In this document: piece after piece, positions 54,880-64,000 of the stretch
Layout: each line of letters opens with the position of its first letter
How positions within the stretch are numbered: position 1 is the stretch's first letter
Assembly (NCBI GenBank): GCA_030998225.1
Contig: JAPYXD010000696.1
Span: forward strand, 310,001-374,000
Origin: Diplolepis rosae
Lineage: Eukaryota > Arthropoda > Insecta > Hymenoptera > Diplolepididae
Direction: 5' to 3'
DNA: 64,000 nucleotides
The notes under the pieces: model-generated
Database searches by the model: none
Told to the model about the DNA's origin: nothing
What the model saw: the letters and a program-made list of their open reading frames with translations, nothing else
Translations under genes and position numbers: made by a program

Positions 54880-56229
54880 ATTATTGGAAAAGGTTCAAAC
54901 GACAACAAGTGAACTAAATTAATGTCTAAAAGTTGCTCGAATTTGTTTGAAACAAAGTCCTAATTGAAATTACATGAACTAAATTAATGTCCGATATGAG
55001 ATTTACATTATTTCAAAAATGTTCAAATAACTTCAAGTGAACTGAAATAATTTCCAAATTTTGGTTAAAATGATTTAAAAAAAAGTCCTTATTCAACCTA
55101 CATGAACTAAATTAATGTCCGATGTAAGATTTAAATTATTTCAGAAATGTTCAAACAACAACAAACGAACTAAATTAATGTCCAAATATTGGTTACAATC
55201 ATTTGAAACAACTCCTTATTCAACTTACATGAACTAAATTAATGTCCGATGTAAGATTTGAATTATATCAAAAACGTTCAGACAACAATAAGTGAACTAG
55301 ATTTATGTCTGAATGTTGTTTAAAATTATTTGAACCAAATTGTGAGGAAAAAAAGATTTGAAATGACTATAACACAATTTTAAACTTACTTGTGAATTCA
55401 TTCAAAAATTGCAGTTGGTTGAGAAATACAAGTGTTTCCTGCAGTCAATGTTGACACAAAATTGAAATAAAAGGTTTAATGCGTTTGGACCAGGTCCAAG
55501 ACGAAGTGAACTAGCGCCAAGTCCTAACTGAACTCAACTCAACTCAATTCTTCTCTGCTGCCTTCATATTTTTCCGGCCTTTTTTATATCTAAAAAACTC
55601 TATAGGGCCCAAAAGTAAGACAGAAAGCACAGGGATTGATAACTATAATACGTGGTGTCCCAATATTTCCTCTGCTTTGTTAGAAATTTTTTATGCCGTG
55701 ACATTTGATCGTGCACAATATGTTTTTGAGCCTAATATAATCATTGGGTTTTTTACAGCTAGATGCTACCAATTACTTTACATTGAGAATTTCCATAATT
55801 ATTTACAGTCTAAACCTTTCGTATAGTTAAATATTAATTTTTTTCTAGGTATCATAACTAAAATATTGTTTGAACCCCCTTCTTTTACAATAATTTGTTG
55901 TATATTCATATAACAGAAAGTATTCGGGTTTTCTTACCTTAATATATTTATTTAAGGGTTTGAACAATTTTATAAAATTAGATTAAAATTTAATAACTAG
56001 CTTAATTAAAAGTGTGAAGTCTATCTACAGCTGTTTTTGAGTTCTGTAGTCTAATTCCCAATTGCTTCAATTTCCTGTAAATTTTACTGCTGGTTTAATC
56101 ATGCTATATTCAAGAATAATTTCTTATATAGAAAATTCTACATTCTAAAAGGTGCATTCTAACTCACGTTCTAGTGTCTAGGATGCATCCTTATCTCAGG
56201 TGCATGTTTGCTTTTTGATTCTTGCTCCA
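54880..56229 (-). repeat. gypsy element 2, 3' LTR candidate, with internal ~115-bp tandem repeats
   Basis: 55350-56229 is repeated in direct orientation at about 59570-60449 (shared CTATAGGGCCCA and TTCGTATAGTTAAATATTAA). Its 5' third (54880-55340) holds about four units with GAACTAAATTAATGTCCGAT. It lies directly downstream of the minus-strand integrase, as a 3' LTR should. Confidence 0.6.
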
Positions 56230-56398
56230 AGTTTTATTTTATTTCGACGGTACTTCATATTGACCTACATCTAACAATGATATTGTTGCTATATTTAGTG
56301 ATCGGGATCCGCAATCATATCCGATTAACGCTATTGTAGCTTGAAACTGCAAAACGAAAGTAAAAGTCGCGAACATCTGTAATCAGAACATGAATTGA

Positions 56399-57427
56399 TT
56401 ATTCATCTTTTGAGTGACGGCCTTTTCTTTTCCTAACTTTAATTGCTTGGTTAATATGTGATATTCTAAGCCTATTGGCATGTAATATTTTACCGTTTCC
56501 TTCAAATTGGATTTTAATGTTACTTTTATTGATAACTTCTAAAATTTTGTGGGGGCCTCTATAATGGTCCCCGAATTTATCAGGTTTTGGTCGGCTTAAT
56601 AAGAAGATGTAGTCACCTACCCTGAAATTATGTACATTATGCATGTACAAGATTTTCATAGACTGTAGTTCTTACTTCAATAAGGCGCGTGACTAAGTCT
56701 TTAATGTATCCTTGATAGGCTGGTTGCAAATCATCCTCTCGGAGTGGTTCACTTGACGGTGATCTAGCCAAACGCACAAAGACCACTTCGAAAGGAGTAT
56801 GTTTTGAGCCTTCTTGTTCGCACGTATTATAATTAAATATTGCAATCCCTATCCACTGATTCCACTCGCAATCCTTTTCAGAATACTGTTGTAGAAATTC
56901 ACCTAATGCATGGTGTGAGCGTTCTAGAGAATCATTGGATTCCGGGTGAAATACAGTACTTTTTAGCCTCTTTATTTTAAATCTCTTTGCTACCTTCTGA
57001 ATCAAGCTTCTAAGGAAATTTCGAACTTGATCTGTCAAAATGACCTCAGGCCCTCCAAAGATGCAGATACATTTTTTAATAAATGCATCAGCTATTGTAG
57101 TAGCTAATACATTTGGTAGTGGTATTGCGAAACTAAATTTTGATAATTGATCTTGCATTGTAAGTATAAATTCGTTATTTTCTTTAGTTTTGGGCAAAGG
57201 GCCCACTATGTCCAAAGTAATCTTTTCAAGAACTGTCCCTGGTCGCTTGTGCTTGCCTTAGGTATACAAAAAGTCTCGTTAAATGCTTTTGGTTTCGGCT
57301 TATGTGTAACCAATTCATTAATTTCTTCTTCCAAGTCGCTGTGAGGGATTGACCTATTGGAAATAAATGGGTCAAAAACTTCTACCCCCCCCCCCCCCAC
57401 CCGCTTAGCTCCTCGTTGCTCCTGCAT
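56399..57427 (-). pseudogene. gypsy-type integrase fragment
   Basis: Two minus frames overlap by 23 bases. 56637-57215 starts MDIVGPLPKTKENNEFILTM (first catalytic Asp) and contains VILTDQVRNF (second) and NDSLERSHHALGEF (catalytic Glu). 56399-56659 is the C-terminal part (FRVGDYIFLLSRPKPDKFGD). A frameshift near 56650 separates them. The zinc domain upstream is missing or degraded. RT, protease and gag are absent, so the element is largely deleted. Confidence 0.8.
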
Positions 57428-57659
57428 ATACTACGTGAGATCCTCAAATTGTTCATAAAACTAAGTTATAAACAACCATTAAAAAGTTAATTGAAATTAA
57501 AATTAATTTAACTGAACTACTCGTATAAGGAAAGAAAAGTATGTCAGGTATATCTATTTATAATTCAACGCGACACACGGGTTCTAATAACAAATTTTAT
57601 TTATTGTATCAATATATTCATATATAATTTTTATAAAACGTCAAAATTATTAACAACAT
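57428..57659. other. Junction with C-run
   Basis: AT-rich DNA beside a C13-type run at 57387-57402. It probably marks the internal deletion that removed gag-pol of the gypsy element. Confidence 0.3.
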
Positions 57660-58640
57660 GAAAATAAATTTCAGTCTGATACATCTGATTCTCCAAAAAT
57701 ATTTCTTAATTCTTCCCTAACCTTCCAATTGTATTGACATGGTTTGGAAACCGGCTTATTCCATAACAAAAAATAATTTTCCTCAAAACAATTTTTACAA
57801 AATTCGTCTTTGGGATACATCTTGCATCCCTTGCAAACCAAAATTGGTCGTTGGGTCGGGTCCAGTTTTAGAAGGACCCTTCTTCCAGGAGGAATACTAA
57901 CTCTTGCTTTCTTAATCCCAATCTTTGGTTTTTGTTGTCCTCGATCTCACTTGAATGTGGGGGAGTTACTAGACAAATGAACGTTGGTTGAATTTTAGCT
58001 GCCAGTAAATCAGTCACAGCCTTGGGCATGACTAAGATTCGGTTGATACTTCGCATCCATCCTTAACTTGAATGTTGCTCACAATTTCAGGATTCCTAAC
58101 CTTTTTTCGCTCCATTTTTGGCTTCAGTGAGCAGCCTATTGTGTCCCTATGTGCCACTGTAAGGTTTAACCCTTCGCGGTCAAACTCTTGCTGTAAAAGC
58201 TCCCTCCTCTTCTTGAGCCGCAATCGGGTGCTTTTGCTGAAGTTTCGCTTGCGTTTTGAAACGAGACAGCCTCTGTGTTTCCACTGTAAAAAAAAGTCAA
58301 ATTTCCCGTTAATTCTCCAACCTTTTCACCAAATTTAATATTCCCTTCTGATTCTCTACAATCTTGGAATATTCCTCTCATAATTTAGAAATAACCTTCA
58401 TTATATTTTCATTGGTCTGAGCCAAACTATTGTTTTTCTCACGCAGATTCTTAAAGTCTTGTTATAAGTTTTCAATTTTCTTACATAAATAAGCTATTGT
58501 TGACCTTCGGCCTTCGTCTAATTCTTCCAAATCAGGAATCCTTTCGGCGGTTCGTTTCATATCTTCAAAAAGGATAATCTCGGTAACTGTTATCCTCAAG
58601 TCATTTAACATTTTAATAACTATGAGCGCATCTTGTTTAA
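57660..58640 (-). pseudogene. Accessory ORF of gypsy element 2: coiled coil plus Cys-rich motif, unknown function
   Basis: The minus strand from about 58640 reads EFWKEIKQDALIVIKMLND and IPDLEELDEGRRSTIAYL, then an in-frame stop and LREKNNSLAQTNENIMKVI, together a likely coiled coil. Through 57868-58381 the frame shifts at least twice. The end (57660-57900) reads IKKARVSIPPGRRVLLKLD and VCKGCKMYPKDEFCKNCF, a C-x2-C-x8-C-x2-C zinc-like motif, finishing FGESDVSD. It lies between the 5' LTR and integrase, where gag is expected, but shows no gag core. Function unknown. Confidence 0.4.
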
Positions 58641-58689
58641 TTTCTTTCCAAAATTCTAATAATACACAGATATATATAAGATATAATAT

Positions 58690-60449
58690 AAGATAGATAT
58701 AAGATTTGAATTACTTCAAAAATATTCAAACAACAAGTTAACTAAATTAATGTCCAAATTATTATTATTATTAATAATCCAAATCGATTCTCTGATTCTT
58801 AATGTTTTACGCAGATTCGAACTTGCTCTTTAAGATGGTATAGTTAGAAAAATTTCATCAATAATAATTTATTCAGTCAAGCGTTTAAACATTGTCGTTC
58901 GGGAGAGCACTCGAGACTTCTTTCTCGACACGTACACATGCGCGAATGCTGTGACTGTGAGCCATTCCAGCGATCGTGAACACTCGGCTTCATCATGGCG
59001 GTAGAGAGGGGAGAGGGGAAAGGGAATATGCTCGGCCCGAAATACGACACGAACTGTACTATTATATCGCAATTGAACTATAACGTTTTATGATTGAACT
59101 TCTGAATTTTCGATAAATATTTACCAATTAAATAATAAAGAAAATGAATAAGGACGTGGTATATTAAGTTGTAAGAGAAAACACATGGCACATAATATAC
59201 CTATTAGTTAGGAGTGTGAATACTCTGTCTTTATTTTCGAAGACGACCGAACCGATCGAACTCACACACACAATAGACCTCTACAAGCATGTGCGATGGA
59301 AAGAGAGAGAAATATTGGAAGAGTCCTATCGGCCGTCACCACTTCTCTTGCTTCTTCTCTAAAATTTACGTTTGGCCGTTTAGGGGTCGTTCTTCAGATC
59401 GCGTCACAAATGATGGTTAAAATTATTTAAAACAAATCCTGATTCAACTTACATGAACCAAATTAATGCCCGATGTAAGATTTAAATTATCTCAAAAACG
59501 TTCAAACAACAACAAGTGAACTAAGTTAATCTCCAAATGTTGATTAAAATTATTTGAACCAAATTGCGAGAAAAATAAGATTTAAAAATGAATATAACCC
59601 AATATTAAACTTACTTGTGAGTTTATTCAAAAATTAGAGTTGGTTGAGAAATACAAATGTTCCCTGAAGTCAATGTTGACACAAAATTGAAACAAAAGGT
59701 TTAATGCGTTTGGACCAAGTCCAAAACGAAGTGAACTAGCACCATGTCCTAACTGAACTCAATTCAACTCTACTCTGCTGCCTTCATCTTTTTCAGGCCT
59801 TTTTTAAATCTAAAAAACTCTATAGGGCCCATAAGTAAGACAAAGAAGGCACGGGGATTGATAACGATTATACGCGGTGTCCCAGTATTTCCTCTGCTTT
59901 CTCTGAAATCTTTTATGCCGTGACACTTGATCTTGCACAATATGTTTTAAAGCCTAATATAATCATTGTTTCTTTACAGCTAGTTCCTACCAATTAGATT
60001 ACATTGCAAATTTCCATAATTATTTACAGACTAAACCTTTCGTATAGTTAAATATTAATTTTTTTCTAGGTATCTTAACTAAAATATTGTTTGAACCCCC
60101 TTCTTTTACAATAATTTGTTTGTATATTCATATAACAGGAATTATTCAGGTTTTCTTACCTTAATATTTATTTAAGGATTTGAACAATATTATAAAATTA
60201 GATTACAGTTTAATAACTAGCTTAATTAAAAGTGTGAAGTCTATCTACAGCTGTTTTTGAGTTCTGTAGTCTAATTTCTCATTGTTTCTATTTTTCGTAA
60301 ATTTTACTGCTGGTTTAATTAAGCTATATTCAAGAATAATTTCTTATATAGAAAATTCTAAATTCTAAAAGGTGCATTCTAACTAACGTTCTAATGTCCA
60401 GGATGCATCCTTATCTCAGGTGCATGTATGCTCTTTGATTCTTGCTCCA
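58690..60449 (-). repeat. gypsy element 2, 5' LTR candidate, interrupted
   Basis: Matches 54880-56229 but has fewer tandem units and an insertion of about 650 bp between about 58756 and 59410 that the other LTR lacks. Confidence 0.55.
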
Positions 60450-61279
60450 ACTTTCATTTACTGAAATAGATTATTCTTCAATCTACTAGGTGATGAGTTT
60501 CTTATATAATTCACATCCTGTTTTTTATTAATTAATCATTAGTGTTCGCGTAAGACGTAACAGTGTGGTATACATCTTATAAAATCTTTTTTTTATATCA
60601 AAGGCAGTTGTCTACTCACCAACATACACCAATTGTTTATTTGATATTGTACTCATTATTATATTCCTTGCTTATAGATCAATTTTCTTCCACCCTGCTA
60701 CCCTATTTTGATATTGATTTTATCTTTGCTTGCTTAGTCATTTTTAACTCTTCTACACTTATATTTTCATATAGTTGAGTTTTAAGTATAATAATTTTCT
60801 TGAGTTTTTTCAAAAATACTTTTTATGTGCTTAACTCCAAATTTTCCACGTGCTCTACACTAGCACTTCACAACATGTTTCACTTGCTGACTTTAATAAT
60901 TTATCATCGCACTTTATCTTATTTTCTTTTTTGAAAACTTCTTATTATTTTATACCTGATGACTTTTCCTTCGACTTTGAGCGTATATTTCTTGACTTTA
61001 ACCTTTCCAGACTGATTCCATTTTCATTTAAAAACTTCAGTCACGTGGCAGACACATCGACAAAATTCGAGATCCAAAATCCGTGAGCATATAATTATCT
61101 TTTTAAACTTTCTGCTTTAACTTCAAAGCTCGTTCCTCTACTGTACGATTCGCTCTTTTTAACAACAACCTTTACTCAACCTTCCACGTAGCATTTCTGC
61201 ACTCACTTTATTGAATTATTCCTACATGTCCCCGAAAGTTTATTTAGAAAAAAAAAATTTGAAAATAAAAACCACGCTC
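60450..61279. other. Copia internal 5' region or spacer
   Basis: T-rich on the plus strand. The frames at 60563-60778 and 60850-61086 have no recognised motif. It would be the 5' untranslated region if the copia model is right. Confidence 0.3.
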
Positions 61280-61574
61280 TGCTATTATGAACGACTAAAT
61301 GGAAGAATAAATAAACTTCTAGTTTAATATCATGGTAGTAATACATTTATGACAAAAGCAAAGTCGGCGAGACGTCCGTCTAGAAAGGAGTCTAAACACT
61401 CTAAACGTGAAGAAGAAATAATTATAATATCCTGCGTAGCATAGTATTAGTGTATGATCAGTGTGCCGGTTACTCTACCTCCCACCTCACAGGACAAACT
61501 TGTAGTAGGACAAGAGATGGCATGACAAGTACGGAATTGAAATAAGGTCAGAATTATAGCATTTACGATATATT
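61280..61574 (-). repeat. copia 5' LTR candidate
   Basis: Direct copy of 50950-51244. Confidence 0.55.
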
Positions 61575-63569
61575 GCAACAATGATCATTAAAACAAATAG
61601 CACGATCAAACACGACTGCAGTACGATGAATTTTTAAAATCACCAGTTCATAAGTGGAACGCACTATTTCTGATTTAGAGAGTACTAAAATAAACTGTAA
61701 TTGTATTTAGTATGTTTTAATTGATTTTGATTATTGAATTTAATAACTTGAAACAGCAGTATGCTGGAAATTCAACAGGTTTTGGAAATTAAAAAAAATA
61801 TTTATGTGAGGCCAAGGCGCAGATTACTTTCATTCGTTCCTGCGTGAATAGATATAGCTAATCGAACGAGTCTTGCGATTCACGGTTTACTCAACTTTCG
61901 ATTGAAGTGTAGAGTAGAATAAACGGAAAGCTCTACTATTTTTGTGATTAAATAAAAGATTGGGTTTTTAAAATTATACTACGAATAATAATTTTCGATG
62001 AGGCTATTCGTTGGGAGTCCAGCAGCATGAAACACCTCCAGAATATCGCTAAAAGAAGAAACAAGGATTACGATCAAGCTAATGCAATTAAAAATTCCAA
62101 GAAAGAAGGACAATAAGGACACTTACTAGTTCCCAACATGCAGCGCGTGATATTTGAGAAAAAGGACTTCCAAGCTATTGGACCCAGAATAACTCGATGG
62201 CCCTGTCCCTTGTCTGGTAGCCCCGTCCCTCCGGAACTCGAAGATTCGAAAAAGGGCTAGAAAAATAAAAACAAGGCGTTGACAAAAGGAATGAGAAAAC
62301 TTGTTTGAAAACACCCCAAATGAGGTCTCCACCAAGAAGTTTCTGGGTTTCCACCATCAGCACCCATCCACATTTCCACAGAGTGCTCGCCGTAATAACA
62401 GCGCAAGTGATTCAGAAAAGGAGTCTAGAACATAAATAAAAAGGGAGTAAATCTCAAGCCAAAAAGAAAAGAGGGGAGAAAAAGAGCTAGAAGATTTTAC
62501 TTACAGGAGCCTAGTACCCTTGACAGTACCACTGGGACTCGTCCTCGCCCCTGCGATATTCTTGGACACACTGCGCGTTGGGACACGGCATCAAGGTGTC
62601 GCGCTAACGGAGCCGGTCGCGAGGCCATATACCTCGCTTAGGAAAAGACACTGATTACAACTCGGAACTCAGGTTGACGAAATAACTGAAAAAAATAGCA
62701 TGCTAACTTACATTTACAAATTAAAGACTTCAAACTTTTATGGGTAAGGAAAAATGTTACCGGGGTAACTTAGAAGTATGAATTCTCTGCTTCTTACACT
62801 GACTACTCGTTAGCGACTGCCCTTCTTACGGCCAGTTCTGTGGTCCTCGCTGCCGCAATTGACCGCACGGTAACATTCATGCTCCTGAGGGTAGAAGGCA
62901 CCCTAAATTGAACACTAAACTCCTCGGGCCACTCGCGTAAAACACAGGATTTGGACACCATAGTGACGATTAAAAGAACCTTGGTTATGTAGACAGTTCA
63001 ATCACAACAGGGAAGAACTTCCAATTGACGTGTATTCTTCCGCCGTTATAAAAGCAAAATTTGACATCACCAGAGAATAATGAATTGGCGACATTCCGTA
63101 CGAGGGGAAATGCGTCAGCAGAAAGTTATTCGCAAAATTAAAATTAAGTAGGTGTAAGAAGAAAACCGACCATGTATACGAAAATTGCAAATGTCATGTC
63201 CCGATTCTGGGATAAATTTTTGGAAACAAACAAACAAAAATTATACATTATGAGAACGAATATGTGTTACATGGCGACTAATCATCGAATTTCAAGTAAA
63301 GGAGAGATAAGAATACATTAAAAATCAGACTCACAACGTGAAAAATTCCTCAAACACAAGTATCAATGATGTGTAGTTTTTCCATAATTTCCCTACATTC
63401 CTTCCCAAAATTTCCTATTATATTTTTGTTAAACACATCTGAACCATTCTTTTTTCCAATTATTAAAAATATTTAAGGTATCAGAATCCATAATTAATAA
63501 TCAAAGGAATCGATTTAGTTACTTTATATCGATATTTGATTTATTGGTGGCATGAAATATGACCCAAAA
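61575..63569. other. Unassigned sequence
   Basis: No supported gene. The minus frame 62126-62335 and others show no known motif. A GC-richer patch lies at about 62510-62640. Confidence 0.3.
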
Positions 63570-64000
63570 ATTTCAACTATATCAGAAATAACCATTCCAT
63601 CACAAAATTCACTTGGCAACAGGTAATAACAAGTAGGCTACCAAGTATTTAGTCAATCGGTAATTGCAAAATTACCGTTCGGCATGAACTTTTTCCAAAA
63701 ATCAGGCCACCCAGAAAATCCTAAAATCATCGAAATAGCCTACTTAGCATCATCGATGCGAGTCTTCGAGGCAAATCTAAACTTAATCAAATCCGTAGTC
63801 ACTTGAGCAACCTAGTACTAATCAGAACTACTCGGACAGTAGAGAGTACATTTTCTCTACTTTGCCCATCCACGGTTCGGAACAAGTAATTGGGAGGATG
63901 GAAATAATAACAAAATCTTCTCGAGGGGCTTATTTTCTTATAACCAGAAATAGATTTATTGTGAGACAAGAGTGGCGAAGGACAGGCAATTTAAAAGTAC
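63570..64000 (+). repeat. Diverged LTR segment related to the 17.7-kb element, cut by window end
   Basis: ACTTGGCAA, CTACCAAGTATTTAG, CACGGTTCGGAACAAGTAA and CAATTTAAAAGTAC occur in the same order and orientation as at about 20880-21535 in the 5' LTR, at roughly similar spacing. The rest is diverged. Confidence 0.6.

Larger units (their letters stand above)
50950..61574 (-). mobile_element. Probable Ty1/copia element remnant with nested insertions
   Basis: Direct repeats of about 295 bp at 50950-51244 and 61280-61574 share GGCGAGACGTCCG and ATCCTGCGTAGCATAGTATT segments. They begin TGTYG on the minus strand. The minus-strand copia pol end (51344-51797) lies directly beside the 50950 copy, where a 3' LTR should be. 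The 61280 copy would be the 5' LTR. The space between has been filled by a Tc1 (with MITE), tandem repeats and a gypsy element. The pairing is inference from position and similarity; no target duplication was found. Confidence 0.5.

Noticed and set aside
1..64000. CRISPR arrays, bacterial operons or phage systems
   Set aside because: No regularly spaced identical repeats with unique spacers and no prokaryotic gene organisation; the repeats seen are leader or tandem repeats of transposons.

Overview
This window looks like a stretch of insect nuclear DNA that is almost entirely transposable elements. The evidence is the mix of families: R1-type non-LTR elements, Ty3/gypsy elements with env, Ty1/copia, many mariner/Tc1 copies and hAT, on an AT-rich, intron-bearing background. 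An insect, possibly hymenopteran, source is inference; no host gene identifies the species. No intact single-copy host gene was recognised.

Layout. 1-0.7 kb: decayed R1-type fragment on the minus strand. 1.5-5.2 kb: plus-strand copy of a C2H2-finger transposase-like gene, broken by a MITE with 9-bp target duplications and by a mariner remnant. 5.26-6.78 kb: a long inverted-repeat structure with hAT-like ends. 9.3-11.0 kb: a second, minus-strand copy of the same transposase-like family. 11.18-12.10 kb: an internally deleted mariner. 12.157-39.344 kb: a hAT transposon with exact 8-bp target duplications (GATCATCT) and terminal inverted repeats of about 2.5 kb. It carries a frameshifted transposase at 15.7-17.9 kb and a deleted Tc/mariner. 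One of its repeat arms is split by a 17.7-kb LTR retrotransposon (19.672-37.399 kb, 5-bp duplication GCAAG).

The LTR retrotransposon is the most unusual object. It has 2.4-kb LTRs and a 2.1-kb leader with three kinds of repeats: six CCGCGATA sites, a dimeric array of TGCT-N4-AGCA sites, and twin nested hairpins. These are followed by a small upstream ORF (ORF0) with a SUMO-interaction-like VIDL motif and a gag without a zinc knuckle. Next comes a 1605-codon pol reading frame that holds protease, reverse transcriptase, RNase H and then a SECOND, cellular RNase H1-type domain with all catalytic residues. A frameshifted integrase lies in separate frames, and an errantivirus/baculovirus-F-like env follows a good 3' splice site. 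The first RNase H has lost its last catalytic Asp. The LTRs are almost identical although the ORFs are broken.

39.3-46.3 kb: a decayed intron-bearing ORF split by a full-length 1.29-kb mariner, GC-rich tandem repeats, a mariner remnant, the 3' end of an R1-type ORF2, a tRNA-like Pol III unit and another mariner remnant. 46.7-47.95 kb: leader and ORF0 of a relative of the big LTR element. 48-50 kb: repeats and a truncated mariner. 50.95-61.57 kb: a probable copia element with LTRs at both ends, invaded by a Tc1 (itself carrying a MITE) and by a gypsy element (LTRs near 54.9-56.2 and 58.7-60.4 kb, integrase at 56.4-57.4 kb, and a coiled-coil/zinc ORF). 63.6-64.0 kb: part of a diverged LTR related to the big element, cut by the window end.
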